Both the position numbers and the translations under genes were made by a program. A stretch of DNA of 50,472 bases, taken from contig JAJJOY010000011.1 in the NCBI GenBank assembly GCA_021029595.1, positions 1-50,472 of the forward strand. The letters are read 5' to 3'. Below are positions 41,409 to 50,044 of this stretch, one piece after another; position 1 is the first letter of the stretch; the number at the start of each line of letters is the position of its first letter. This DNA comes from Hominenteromicrobium mulieris. GTDB taxonomy: Bacteria; Bacillota; Clostridia; Oscillospirales; Acutalibacteraceae. The notes under the pieces were generated by a model. The model did no database searches, was not told where the DNA came from, and was given only the letters and a program-made list of their open reading frames with translations.

Positions 41409-42758
41409 TTATTCCGAAAGAGCATGGATGATTTCATCCATGTGCATACCGCGGGAACCTTTGCACAGCACGGCATCACCGGGATGCAGACGGTCTTTCA
41501 GATACGCGATGGCTTCCGCATTCGAGGCGAACCACGCGCTGTTCTCACGATTTTTAAAGCCCTCGACGATGTGCTTTGCGAGCGGGCCGACGCCGATAAG
41601 GACATCGGTGCCGTTTTCCGCCGCAAACGCGCCGGTTTCATAGTGGCCGCGCTCTGCGTAATCGCCGAGCTCCAGCATATCGGCAAGTACGGCGTACTTT
41701 TTGCCGGTCGCTTTCAGACCGCCGAGAATTTTCAAAGCGGCACGCATGGAATCGGGGCTGGCGTTATAGGTATCGTCGATCAGCGTGATGCCGTGCGCTT
41801 CTTTAATCTGCTGGCGCATGGCGGGCGGTGCATAGGTGCGGATGGCCGCGACGGCTTTTTCCTCCGGAACGCCGACTTCCACAGCGACCGCGACGGCGGC
41901 AAGGGCGTTGCGCACGTTGTGCTCGCCGGCAGCGGGGACGTACATTTCTACGCGTTTACCGTCGTGCACACAGATAAACTTTGTGCCCTCCGTATCGGCC
42001 TCAAGCTCTACGGCGCGCCAGTCGCAGTTTTCACCGAGACCGAAGCGCACGATCTGCTTTTCCGGGGTGCTTTTTAATGTGGAAAGCAGGTCGTCATCGC
42101 CGTTTACGAATACCTTGCTGCCGTTTGGCAGGTAATCCGTGATGCCGAACTTCTCTTTCATGATGTTCTCGCGTGTTTTCATGAACTCGATATGCGACAC
42201 GCCGATGTTCGTCATGACGGCGATGTTCGGCTTTGCGACTTTTGCGATGCGCGCCATCTCACCGGGCATGCTGACGCCCATTTCGACAATGGCGGCTTCG
42301 TCCTCCGGCGTGATGCGCAGAACGGTCATGGGCAGGCCGATCTGGCTGTTCGCGTTGCCGGCGGTTTTCATCGTTTTGAGGCCGGCGGAAACAGCTAAAG
42401 CGACCAATTCCTTTGTGGTGGTCTTACCTACGCTGCCCGTGATACCGATAACCGGGATATTGAAGCGCTCGCGATAGCGTTCCGCGACCTTTTGCAGTGC
42501 TGCGCGGGTATTTTCAACGTAGACAACATCGCCTGCGGGGGCATCGAGCGGCTCTTCGGAAAAAGTCGCTGACGCGCCAGATGCGAAGACCTGCGGGATA
42601 AAGCGGTGTGCATCGGTGTTTTCGCCGCGGATGGGCACAAACATTTTGCCGGGCGTCGTCTCGCGGCTGTCGGTATAAAACGACGTGACGGTATTTTCGC
42701 CGCTGCCGACGAGCCTGCCGCCGCACATTTCGGCGATCTCAGATACCTTTAAATTCAT
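41409..42758 (-). CDS. murF: UDP-N-acetylmuramoyl-tripeptide--D-alanyl-D-alanine ligase
   Basis: A 449-aa Mur ligase that adds D-Ala-D-Ala to the UDP-MurNAc-tripeptide. GITGSVGKTTTKEL is the ATP P-loop. ANSQIGLPMTVLR, the EMGVSMPGEM segment and LIDDTYNASPDSM (the DDxYNASP signature of MurF) are clear. It lies 22 bp after pepC and is the third gene of the murE transcript. Confidence 0.96.
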   Translation of the reverse strand: MNLKVSEIAEMCGGRLVGSGENTVTSFYTDSRETTPGKMFVPIRGENTDAHRFIPQVFASGASATFSEEPLDAPAGDVVYVENTRAALQKVAERYRERFNIPVIGITGSVGKTTTKELVALAVSAGLKTMKTAGNANSQIGLPMTVLRITPEDEAAIVEMGVSMPGEMARIAKVAKPNIAVMTNIGVSHIEFMKTRENIMKEKFGITDYLPNGSKVFVNGDDDLLSTLKSTPEKQIVRFGLGENCDWRAVELEADTEGTKFICVHDGKRVEMYVPAAGEHNVRNALAAVAVAVEVGVPEEKAVAAIRTYAPPAMRQQIKEAHGITLIDDTYNASPDSMRAALKILGGLKATGKKYAVLADMLELGDYAERGHYETGAFAAENGTDVLIGVGPLAKHIVEGFKNRENSAWFASNAEAIAYLKDRLHPGDAVLCKGSRGMHMDEIIHALSE

Positions 42759-42780
42759 AAATGCAGTAGTTTCCTTTCAT

Positions 42781-44121
42781 TTAGCGCACCGAAGCGAGGG
42801 AGCCCATCGGATCCCACGGCTGGAGCGTAATCGGCTCTTGCTCAAGCGCTTTGCGCTGTTCTTCTGTGAGGTACTTTTTATCGACGACGACCTGATACAT
42901 ATACTCGTCGAACCAAGCGTCGCTCATGATGTAGTAGCCGTCTACACCGGCATCCTTGCCCCAGCTGTTTTCGACTCTCCAGCGGTTCGGCTTACCGTTA
43001 TCGTCGAGGTTGACGCCCTGGAAAACCATGGCGTGCGTCATGAGGCTCTGGCCATAATCGAGGCGCTGAGCTTTATCCATGGTGAACTCGGTGTTGAAGA
43101 GCGTTTCGAGGTCGAGAGCGTTCAGATCCATAACGCCGCCGTCACGAACGCTGCGCTTGCCGACATCGCAGCCGAACCAAACCGGCAAGCCGTCCTTCAT
43201 CTGGGCGATGGCTGCCGCTTTCAGGTCTTCAATGGGCAGGTTGAGGTACTTGACGGGTCGGCCCTCTGCGACGTTACCGAGGAACGCGACAGTGTAGGTC
43301 TTGCCGTAGGGCTTATCGGACGTCGGCGCATTGATGAGGCTGATGTACCGGGAAAGATCCATGTCGACGTACTTTTTGAAGAACGACTGCGGAGTGATGC
43401 CGAGGTCGCGCACGAAGCCGTTCGGGGTCTTGACCTCGAAATCGAACTTCACAGGCGGCTTGCCGAGGCTGATGCACAGCATGTTATAGATGGTCTGCAT
43501 CATGTCGTCCTTCTTTGCACGGAGCTCCTCCATGGAAGCGCCGTTCTGATACGCGGTGCGCAGCGTGCAGGCAAACTCACGCAGCTTTTCGGTGAGGTAG
43601 CCGGTGATCTCACGCGTGGAGGAGGATGCGGCGGTTTCCGGCATGACTTCCTTCGGCACGACGCCGTACTTCTCTACGAGGTTTGCGAACATATCCCACT
43701 GACCGCCGTCGCCGAGCGGACCGGAAAGCAAATATGTAACAAGGCGGCCTGCGGTGGGCTCGTTGAGCGTCTCTAAGATACTCTCGAGGAAATAGTTGCT
43801 CTTTTCAAGCTTATCGAAGAACAGCGCGTAGTTCTGGGAGAGCTCAAACGTTTTGACGCCGAGCTTTTTGATGATGCGGAAGCGCATGGTGTTGAGCGCC
43901 GCGAACATCCAGCAGCGGCCGCTCTGCTTCTGATTCGTGATGTCGCCCTGCTCCAAAGAAATGTTGAACGTATGGCGCATTTCGCGGGCGTTCTCAAAGC
44001 GCATGGCGGCATTGTTGACGCCATTCTTCGTGGCAGCATCCATGGCGATACGGTTCGCGCGGTCGCTGTCGAACGCGGTCTCATAAGAAGCGAGCTGTTC
44101 CAGTGTGATTTCCTTATTCAT
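42781..44121 (-). CDS. pepC: C1-family aminopeptidase C (bleomycin hydrolase)
   Basis: A cytoplasmic papain-fold cysteine aminopeptidase of 446 aa, normally a hexamer with self-compartmented active sites. The catalytic Cys70 is in QKQSGRCWMFAALN, the His is in MTHAMVFQGV and the Asn is in WRVENSWG. There is no signal peptide. It sits between murE and murF (29 and 22 bp gaps), an unusual place for a peptidase. It may recycle peptides taken up or released from the wall, but that is inference. Confidence 0.95.
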   Translation of the reverse strand: MNKEITLEQLASYETAFDSDRANRIAMDAATKNGVNNAAMRFENAREMRHTFNISLEQGDITNQKQSGRCWMFAALNTMRFRIIKKLGVKTFELSQNYALFFDKLEKSNYFLESILETLNEPTAGRLVTYLLSGPLGDGGQWDMFANLVEKYGVVPKEVMPETAASSSTREITGYLTEKLREFACTLRTAYQNGASMEELRAKKDDMMQTIYNMLCISLGKPPVKFDFEVKTPNGFVRDLGITPQSFFKKYVDMDLSRYISLINAPTSDKPYGKTYTVAFLGNVAEGRPVKYLNLPIEDLKAAAIAQMKDGLPVWFGCDVGKRSVRDGGVMDLNALDLETLFNTEFTMDKAQRLDYGQSLMTHAMVFQGVNLDDNGKPNRWRVENSWGKDAGVDGYYIMSDAWFDEYMYQVVVDKKYLTEEQRKALEQEPITLQPWDPMGSLASVR

Positions 44122-44150
44122 TTCTGCACAAGTCCTTTCCCGAAAGTAAT

Positions 44151-45611
44151 TTATGAGCTTTGTTTCATGGAATCAAGGATTTCCCGAATGACGACACGCT
44201 CGTCAAACGGGTATTTCTTACCCTCGATCTCCTGATAATCTTCGTGACCCTTGCCTGCGAGAACAATAATGTCGCCGGGTTGTGCGTTTTCAATGCACCA
44301 GCGAATGGCTTCGCGGCGGTCGGGAATTTCAATGTATTTGCCGTCGGTCTTTGCAAGGCCGACCTTGATGTCCGCTAAAATATCGAGCACATTTTCGTAA
44401 CGGGAGTTATCTGCCGTGATGACGGAGAGATCGGCTAAATTGCCGCTGACCTCGCCCATCTCGAAACGGCGCACCTTGGGGCGATTGCCGCCTGCGCCGA
44501 ACATGCAGATGAGGCGCTTCGGGTTATAGGCGCGCAGCGTTGTCAAAATGCTCTGCATGCTGACGGCGTTGTGCGCATAATCGATGAGCAGGGTGAAATC
44601 GCCGGGCATCGGCACAGGCTCCACGCGGCCCTTGACCTTGACGGTTTTAAGCCCGTGCTGCATGGCAGTGACGGGGATATTCAAAACGCTGCACGCCGTG
44701 ATGGCGCACAGGGCGTTATAGACGTTGAACTTGCCGGGGATGGCGACATCCGCGGTAAAATTCAGCTTGCCTGTGACGGAGAAGCGCACGCCGAGGAACC
44801 CCGGTGTGGTAACGAGTTCTTCCCCATGCGCAACAAGATCGGCCGATTTATCGTAGCCGTAGGTAACAATATTGCACGTATGATTTTTGATGATGCCGGT
44901 ATAATTCGGGTCATCGATATTGATGATGCCGGTGCGGCACATGCGGAACAGCATGCTTTTGCACGCCATGTACTCTGCCATATCTTTATGCTCTGCGCCG
45001 CCGATGTGATCCTCGGAGAAATTCGTGAAGAGGCCGAGCTCAAACGTGAAGCCTGCAACGCGGTGATCCTTGAGGCCGATGGACGAGACCTCCATAACGC
45101 AGTATTCGCAGCCGGCGTCGACCATTTGGCGCATGAACTTCTGCACCTCGTAGTTTTCGGGTGTGGTGTTATCGGTTTGAACGAGGGTATCGCCGTACAG
45201 TACGCCGATAGTGCCGATGACGCCGGTTTTATGGCCTGCGGCCTCCAGAATGGAGCGCATCATGAACGCGGTGGTCGTTTTGCCCTTGGTGCCCGTGATG
45301 CCGATGACGTGCATCTGCTCTGCGGGGTGGCCGAAGAACTCGGCGCTCAAACATGCGAGGGCAAGGCGGGTGTTATCCGTTAAAATGACCGGCACGGGCG
45401 CTTCCACGGGCTCCTCTGCGATGATGACGGCGGCACCTTTTTCCGCTGCCATTTTCGCGTACTTATGGCCATCTGCATTCGCACCGCGCAGGCAAACAAA
45501 CGCGCAGCCCGGCACAGCCTTACGGGAATCGTACACAAGGTCGGTGATGTCGACGTCCGGCACCTGCTCCGCGCGATACTTGATGGCGGTTAAAAGTTGT
45601 TTCAGTTTCAT
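44151..45611 (-). CDS. murE: UDP-N-acetylmuramoyl-L-alanyl-D-glutamate ligase (diaminopimelate-type)
   Basis: A 486-aa Mur ligase that adds the third residue of the wall peptide. GITGTKGKTTTAFM binds ATP. TTPENYEVQKFMRQM and SSIGLKDHRVAGF are family blocks. The side-chain specificity site reads TADNSRYENV, close to the DNPR of diaminopimelate-adding enzymes; the Arg is kept but Pro is Ser. Meso-diaminopimelate is thus the likely substrate. It starts at 45611 after AAAAAGGATGGGATAAAA. It is the first gene of murE-pepC-murF and has a consensus promoter with a palindrome downstream. Confidence 0.95.
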   Translation of the reverse strand: MKLKQLLTAIKYRAEQVPDVDITDLVYDSRKAVPGCAFVCLRGANADGHKYAKMAAEKGAAVIIAEEPVEAPVPVILTDNTRLALACLSAEFFGHPAEQMHVIGITGTKGKTTTAFMMRSILEAAGHKTGVIGTIGVLYGDTLVQTDNTTPENYEVQKFMRQMVDAGCEYCVMEVSSIGLKDHRVAGFTFELGLFTNFSEDHIGGAEHKDMAEYMACKSMLFRMCRTGIINIDDPNYTGIIKNHTCNIVTYGYDKSADLVAHGEELVTTPGFLGVRFSVTGKLNFTADVAIPGKFNVYNALCAITACSVLNIPVTAMQHGLKTVKVKGRVEPVPMPGDFTLLIDYAHNAVSMQSILTTLRAYNPKRLICMFGAGGNRPKVRRFEMGEVSGNLADLSVITADNSRYENVLDILADIKVGLAKTDGKYIEIPDRREAIRWCIENAQPGDIIVLAGKGHEDYQEIEGKKYPFDERVVIREILDSMKQSS

Positions 45612-45645
45612 TTTTATCCCATCCTTTTTCGTGAATTCGGATGAT

Positions 45646-45664
45646 GTATACCGACATGGTATAC
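45646..45664 (-). promoter_or_regulatory. Palindromic operator candidate in the murE leader
   Basis: GTATACC-gacat-GGTATAC is a perfect 7-5-7 inverted repeat about 10 bp downstream of the -10, in the first 25 transcribed bases. Its position suits a repressor. Confidence 0.65.
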
Positions 45665-45673
45665 TATGTGCTT

Positions 45674-45702
45674 ATTATAGTCCGTCTGCGTGGTTCTGTC
45701 AA
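45674..45702 (-). promoter_or_regulatory. Consensus promoter of murE-pepC-murF
   Basis: TTGACA (45697-45702) and TATAAT (45674-45679), minus strand, 17-bp spacer: identical to the SigA consensus. Confidence 0.92.
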
Positions 45703-45704
45703 AG

Positions 45705-45740
45705 AAAAAAGAGAGCTGCGCGTAAAAATGTGCAGCTCTC
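45705..45740 (-). terminator. Terminator after the membrane-anchored gene
   Basis: On the minus strand GAGAGCTGC (45740-45732) pairs with GCAGCTCTC (45719-45711), followed by TTTTTT. It abuts the murE -35. Confidence 0.88.
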
Positions 45741-45744
45741 TCAT

Positions 45745-46482
45745 TTAATTTTCGGTATTTGCGGGTGCGTCGTTCAAAAGACGCTCGTACAGCTTGACGC
45801 TGTCATTGCGGTAATCGATCTTTTCCTGCTTTTTGAACGCGGCGCCGTCTTCTGTACGGACGGCGACCTTGAGCTCACCGAGGACGGAAAGCACGCTTTC
45901 TTTCGTTGCGCCCTCCTCGTTATAGTGGTTGAGCTCTAAGTTGTTCAGCGCCGGAATGTCCTTCCAGAGGTAATAGTCGTTATCGGTGCCGTCTACGGGG
46001 CCGAAAAAGCCTTCTAAATCGTCCTGATCGAGGTATTTATAGCTTGCGTCGTCGTAAGCGAAAATCATGCTGTCACCGGCGGAGGCATCGGTCGCGAACT
46101 TGACGAACGAGGCCTGCAGCTCTGATGTTTCAAACTCCGAGGTGCCGCTTGTATTAAAGCGGCAGAAATTCATGGCGACGTATGTTTTGCCGTCACCGTT
46201 GCGGTCGTCTGCATATTTCTCGAAAAGCTCCTGAATATCGGTTTGCAGGTCGCTCGGCACGGTATACTGCGTCATGACGGTGATGGTATAATCGGGTTCC
46301 GTTTTGGATGTGACCGAATATATGAAATAGCCGACGACGGCTATGGCGAGCGCGACGAGCAGGACGTGCACCTTGTGATAATCCCACCAGTTTTTGCGTT
46401 TATCCGCCGCGGTCTGCGGCTTGATTTCGTTTTTATGAATGGTGTCTTCCGTATCGTCCAGCAGATACCGCTCTCGTGCCAT
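45745..46482 (-). CDS. Membrane-anchored protein of unknown function
   Basis: A 245-aa protein with a charged cytoplasmic N-terminus (about 38 residues), one membrane helix (VHVLLVALAIAVVGYFIYSV, about residues 38-57) and an acidic extracellular domain of about 185 residues. No lipobox, no catalytic motif and no family that I recognise. The outer domain is rich in Asp, Tyr and aromatic residues (for example YYLWKDIPALNNLELNHY), as in substrate-binding or polymer-binding folds. ATG 46482 follows GATGAGGAAATCAC. The six-hairpin element lies 50 bp upstream. Confidence 0.75.
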   Translation of the reverse strand: MARERYLLDDTEDTIHKNEIKPQTAADKRKNWWDYHKVHVLLVALAIAVVGYFIYSVTSKTEPDYTITVMTQYTVPSDLQTDIQELFEKYADDRNGDGKTYVAMNFCRFNTSGTSEFETSELQASFVKFATDASAGDSMIFAYDDASYKYLDQDDLEGFFGPVDGTDNDYYLWKDIPALNNLELNHYNEEGATKESVLSVLGELKVAVRTEDGAAFKKQEKIDYRNDSVKLYERLLNDAPANTEN

Positions 46483-46531
46483 GTGATTTCCTCATCTCTT
46501 CTTTAGTATTCTTTGGCTGTGTGGTTTTTGA

Positions 46532-46709
46532 AAAGGCGGCTTTGTGCCGCCTTTCAGGGAACCCATGCAACTGGGTTCCCTACGGCTCAACAGTCCACCG
46601 GACTGTTGAGCCTACCTTCCTGGTTTTTGGGGAGGCAAAAAGGTTTCGTCGTTTGCGAACGACGACCAAAGGCGCTGCCTTTGGAATCCGCCGCCTTTGA
46701 AAAAGGCGG
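46532..46709 (-). repeat. Six-hairpin dispersed element, copy B
   Basis: Read on the minus strand the order is H1 CCGCCTTT/AAAGGCGG (46691-46709); H2 CCAAAGGC/GCCTTTGG (46666-46684); H3 TCGTCGTT/AACGACGA (46646-46665); a linker with CTTTTTGC; H4 GGCTCAACAGTCC/GGACTGTTGAGCC (46584-46612), with apical TCCGGTGGA; H5 AGGGAACCCA/TGGGTTCCCT (46556-46581); H6 AAAGGCGGC/GCCGCCTTT (46532-46554). It is the homolog of 13266-13440 with compensatory stem changes. Here it runs in the same direction as the neighbouring genes and lies just ahead of the gene at 45745-46482. Confidence 0.85.
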
Positions 46710-46807
46710 GCGAAACTTTATCCGTTTGCTTTACGTTAGCTTTATGTTAATTTTACGCCGTTATTCTTTCTAAAAAGCCAATTTGCTGTGAACAAATTGT
46801 AAAATGC

Positions 46808-46841
46808 AAAAGCACTGCCCGCAAACACAGGCAGTGCTTTT
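46808..46841 (-). terminator. Terminator after copA
   Basis: AAAAGCACTGCC (46808-46819) pairs with GGCAGTGCTTTT (46830-46841), giving a T-run on the minus strand. The rest of the 400-bp gap down to 46482 holds the hairpin element and AT-rich sequence. Confidence 0.85.
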
Positions 46842-46881
46842 ATTGTAACACAGATTAAATTTGTGTCAAGCTTTATCGAAC

Positions 46882-47085
46882 TCAGTCTACGACCTCGTAG
46901 CCCTTATCTTCGATGGCTTTCTTGAGCTCGGCATCGGAAATTTCAGCATTGAGCTGAATGACCGCCGTGCCCTTTTCGTGGCTGACTTCTGCAGATGTGA
47001 CCTGCGGGAATGCCTCCAGACACTTTTTAACAGTGGCTTCGCAATGCGGGCACATCATGCCGTTAATCTTAATTGTTTTTTCCAT
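46882..47085 (-). CDS. Putative internal CopZ-like chaperone reading frame within copA
   Basis: In frame with copA, ATG 47085 is preceded by TAAAGGAGACAAAAACC, with nine bases between AAGGAG and ATG. The product would be exactly one HMA domain of 67 aa starting [20 protein letters not shown], the size and form of a free CopZ copper chaperone. Either a copZ gene fused to copA and kept its start, or internal initiation still makes both forms. E. coli copA yields a short chaperone by frameshift, a functional parallel. Internal initiation is inferred, not shown. Confidence 0.5.
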   Translation of the reverse strand: MEKTIKINGMMCPHCEATVKKCLEAFPQVTSAEVSHEKGTAVIQLNAEISDAELKKAIEDKGYEVVD

Positions 47086-49416
47086 GGTTTTTGTCTCCTT
47101 TACTTCGATGGTTTTCGTTTCGGCGGGTTTTGCCGATTTTATTTTTTTATCGTGCTTCGTGCTGCGGATGTTCAATAAATTCAGACGAAGCGCGTTTGTG
47201 ACGACACAAAAGCTTGAAAGGCTCATGGCTGCCGCGCCGAACATGGGGTTCAGCTGCCAGCCGAGCAGGTTAATGAACACGCCTGCCGCGAGCGGGATGC
47301 CGATGATGTTATAAATGAACGCCCAGAACAGGTTTTCGTGGATATTGCGCAGTGTGGCGCGGCTTAAACGGATGCCCGCAGGAACATCGGACAGGCGGCT
47401 CTTCATGAGCACGACATCCGCGGCGTCGATGGCGATATCCGTACCGGCGCCGATGGCGACACCGATGTCGGCTCTGGTAAGGGCGGGCGCGTCGTTGATG
47501 CCGTCGCCGACCATCATGACTTCACCCTGCTCTCTGAGCTTGCGGATGACGTTTTCCTTGCCGTCCGGCAGAACGCCTGCGATGACTTCATTAACGCCTG
47601 CCTGTCGGCCGATGGCCTCTGCGGTGCGGGCGTTATCACCGGTGAGCATGACGACGTGAATGCCCATGTTCTGCAACTCGCGGATGGCCTGCGGGCTGTC
47701 TTCCTTGATGACATCCGCCACGGCGATAACGCCGATAAGCTTACCGCCCCTGCTGAAATACAGCGGGGTTTTGCCGGACTGCGCGAGGGCTTCGGCCTTT
47801 TCTTTAAAATCTGCGGGGACATCTGCCTGCGTGGAGATGAACTTCAGGTTGCCGCCTGCGAGAACTTCGCCGTTCAGGGCAGCGGTGAGGCCATTGCCGG
47901 GCTTTGCCATGAAGTCTGTGACTTCTTTTGCCTGCACGCCGATCTCCTCAGCGCGCGCCATGATGGCTTTGGCGAGCGGGTGCTCGCTCTTTTTCTCGAG
48001 CGCGCTTGCGGCTTCCAGAAGGTTTTTTTCGGTGATGCCCGGGGCGGATAAAATATCCGTGACGCGGGGCTCGCCGCTTGTGATGGTGCCGGTTTTATCG
48101 AGCGCGACGATCTGCACCTTGCCGGTTTTTTCGAGCGAAACGGCAGTTTTGAACAGGATGCCGTTTTTCGCGCCCATGCCGCTGCCTACCATGATGGCGA
48201 CCGGCGTCGCGAGGCCAAGTGCACACGGGCAGCTGATGACGAGCACGGAGATGCCGCGCGCGAGCGCGTAGCCGAACGTCTGCCCAACGAGCATCCAGAC
48301 GATGAACGTAACAACGGCGATGCAGATGACGGTCGGGACGAACACGCCGGAAACCTTATCGGCGATCTTCGCAATCGGCGCTTTCGTGGCAGCGGCATCG
48401 CTGACCATGCGGATAATCTGGGAAAGCGTGGTATCTTCGCCGACGCGCGTTGCTTCGCAGCGCAGGAAGCCGGACTGGTTTACGGTCGCGGCGGAAACAG
48501 CATCGCCCACGGCCTTATCGACCGGAATGCTCTCGCCGGTGAGGGCGGATTCATTGACGGCGCTGGCGCCTTCCAAGACAACGCCGTCTACGGGGATATT
48601 CTCACCGGGGCGCACGACAAACACATCGCCGCGGCGAACCTCGGAAACAGGCACGGTGACCTCTTGACCGTTCCGCACGAGCACGGCGGTTTTCGGCGCG
48701 AGGTTCATGAGGCCCTTTAAGGCATCGGTCGTGCGGCCTTTGGAGCGCGCTTCCAGCATTTTACCGACCGTGATGAGCGTTAAAATCATGGCGGCAGACT
48801 CGAAGTAGAACTCGTGCATGTAGCCCATGACAGCGGCCATATCGCCGCGCATCTGGGCATCTGTCATGGCGAACAGCGCGTAGGTGCTGTACAGGAACGA
48901 CGCGCCCGAGCCGAGCGCCACAAGGGTATCCATATTCGGTGCGCGGTGGATGAGCCCTTTAAAGCCGCTGATGAAGAACTTCTGGTTGATGACCATGATG
49001 ATGACGGTGAGGAGCAACTGGATGAGGCCCATCGCGACGTGGTTGTCTTTGAGAAAATTCGGCAGCGGCCAGCCCCACATCATATGCCCCATGGAGATGT
49101 ACATGAGCACAGCCAAAAAGCCGACGGACGCGATGAGACGCTTTTTGAGCTTTGGAGTTTCGCGGTCTTTCAGGGCATCTTCTGCAGCAATGTTGGGGCT
49201 TGTGCTATTCTGTGCCGCACCTTTTTTGGACGCGCCGTAGCCGGCATCTTCCACGGCCTTGATGATACTTTCCGGCGAAGCCGTGCCCTCAATGCCCATG
49301 GAGTTCGTGAGCAGGCTGACCGAGCAGGACGTAACGCCAGGCACCTTGCTGACCGCTTTTTCCACACGGGTGCTGCACGCCGCGCAGCTCATACCCGTGA
49401 CGTTATACTGTTCCAT
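46882..49416 (-). CDS. copA: Copper-translocating P-type ATPase with N- and C-terminal HMA domains
   Basis: An 844-aa P1B-ATPase that exports Cu(I). The N-terminal HMA domain has GMSCAAC (Cys11, Cys14). TGESIPV is in the actuator. [11 protein letters not shown] holds the membrane CPC motif. DKTGTIT, the SEHPLAKAI (HP) motif and [20 protein letters not shown] follow. After the last helices and a Lys/Glu/Thr-rich linker comes a second HMA domain with GMMCPHC (residues 778-844), an atypical C-terminal position. A ribosome site (AAGGAG, 47095-47100) and ATG 47085 inside the frame could also yield this domain alone as a 67-aa chaperone. It follows csoR by 35 bp. Confidence 0.95.
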   Translation of the reverse strand: MEQYNVTGMSCAACSTRVEKAVSKVPGVTSCSVSLLTNSMGIEGTASPESIIKAVEDAGYGASKKGAAQNSTSPNIAAEDALKDRETPKLKKRLIASVGFLAVLMYISMGHMMWGWPLPNFLKDNHVAMGLIQLLLTVIIMVINQKFFISGFKGLIHRAPNMDTLVALGSGASFLYSTYALFAMTDAQMRGDMAAVMGYMHEFYFESAAMILTLITVGKMLEARSKGRTTDALKGLMNLAPKTAVLVRNGQEVTVPVSEVRRGDVFVVRPGENIPVDGVVLEGASAVNESALTGESIPVDKAVGDAVSAATVNQSGFLRCEATRVGEDTTLSQIIRMVSDAAATKAPIAKIADKVSGVFVPTVICIAVVTFIVWMLVGQTFGYALARGISVLVISCPCALGLATPVAIMVGSGMGAKNGILFKTAVSLEKTGKVQIVALDKTGTITSGEPRVTDILSAPGITEKNLLEAASALEKKSEHPLAKAIMARAEEIGVQAKEVTDFMAKPGNGLTAALNGEVLAGGNLKFISTQADVPADFKEKAEALAQSGKTPLYFSRGGKLIGVIAVADVIKEDSPQAIRELQNMGIHVVMLTGDNARTAEAIGRQAGVNEVIAGVLPDGKENVIRKLREQGEVMMVGDGINDAPALTRADIGVAIGAGTDIAIDAADVVLMKSRLSDVPAGIRLSRATLRNIHENLFWAFIYNIIGIPLAAGVFINLLGWQLNPMFGAAAMSLSSFCVVTNALRLNLLNIRSTKHDKKIKSAKPAETKTIEVKETKTMEKTIKINGMMCPHCEATVKKCLEAFPQVTSAEVSHEKGTAVIQLNAEISDAELKKAIEDKGYEVVD

Positions 49417-49451
49417 TTTCTTCCCTTCCTTTCATAAAAATGCGCCGAAAA

Positions 49452-49844
49452 TTATCGCATCAGCTTTTGCAGCGTAGCGACAAGCTCATCGATGACTTCA
49501 TCGTTTCCTGCGCGGATGTCGTCCGCTACACAAGTCTTGATGTGGTTTGCGAGCAGCTCTTTCGTAAATGCGTTGAGCGCCGCGTTGGCTGCCGCGACCT
49601 GCACGAGGATGTCCGGGCAGTAAGCGCTTTTCTCCACCATGCCGCGAATGCCGCGGATCTGCCCTTCGATGCGGTTTAATCTGTGGATGAGTTTTTTGTA
49701 CTCCTCATCGGAGCGGTGCTTTGTTTTATGACAGCCGCAGCACTTCTCTTCGGTTTTTTCTTCGGTGCAGCCTGTGCACGCTTCCGTATCGGTTGCATTG
49801 CTTTTGCAGCAAGCGTGCATCTCTTTTTCTTCTGTATGTTCCAA
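49452..49844 (-). CDS. csoR: CsoR-family copper-sensing repressor with Cys-rich N-terminal extension
   Basis: A 130-aa protein. Residues about 44-130 are the CsoR four-helix fold with Cu(I) ligands Cys76 (AYCPDIL), His101 and Cys105 (HIKTC). The first 43 residues carry seven cysteines (ACCKS, EACTGC, EKCCGCH), an addition not found in the core family, which may sense or buffer metal. The start is TTG 49844, placed 7 bp after AAAGGAG; the next ATG (residue 9) lacks such a site. It heads the copA operon and should repress it through two palindromes in its promoter. Confidence 0.9.
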   Translation of the reverse strand: MEHTEEKEMHACCKSNATDTEACTGCTEEKTEEKCCGCHKTKHRSDEEYKKLIHRLNRIEGQIRGIRGMVEKSAYCPDILVQVAAANAALNAFTKELLANHIKTCVADDIRAGNDEVIDELVATLQKLMR

Positions 49845-49872
49845 CGGAATTCTCCTTTCCGATTTCGCTTTA

Positions 49873-49890
49873 TATACCCTCTTGGGGTAT
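49873..49890 (-). promoter_or_regulatory. CsoR-type operator 1
   Basis: TATACCC-tctt-GGGGTAT is a pseudo-palindrome downstream of the csoR -10, similar to known CsoR boxes (ATACCC..GGGTAT). Confidence 0.75.
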
Positions 49891-49894
49891 CTTG

Positions 49895-49924
49895 ATTATA
49901 TACCCACATAGGGTATATTGTCAA
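49895..49924 (-). promoter_or_regulatory. Promoter of csoR-copA
   Basis: TTGACA (49919-49924) and TATAAT (49895-49900), minus strand, 18-bp spacer. The spacer is almost all operator 2. Confidence 0.85.
49899..49917 (-). promoter_or_regulatory. CsoR-type operator 2
   Basis: TATACCC-acata-GGGTATA is a near-perfect palindrome between -35 and -10, well placed to block polymerase. Confidence 0.8.
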
Positions 49925-49984
49925 CTCTTATTTTAGCTTTTTTTCAAAAATATTCTGCCCGGATTTTCGACCTGCATTTAAAGT

Positions 49985-50023
49985 AAAAAGCACCGCTTGG
50001 CTTTTGGCTCAAAACGGTGCTTT
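49985..50023 (-). terminator. Terminator after luxS
   Basis: AAAGCACCG (49987-49995) pairs with CGGTGCTTT (50015-50023), with TTTTT on the minus strand. Confidence 0.82.
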
Positions 50024-50044
50024 GGGTGTTAATCTTAGCTTGAC

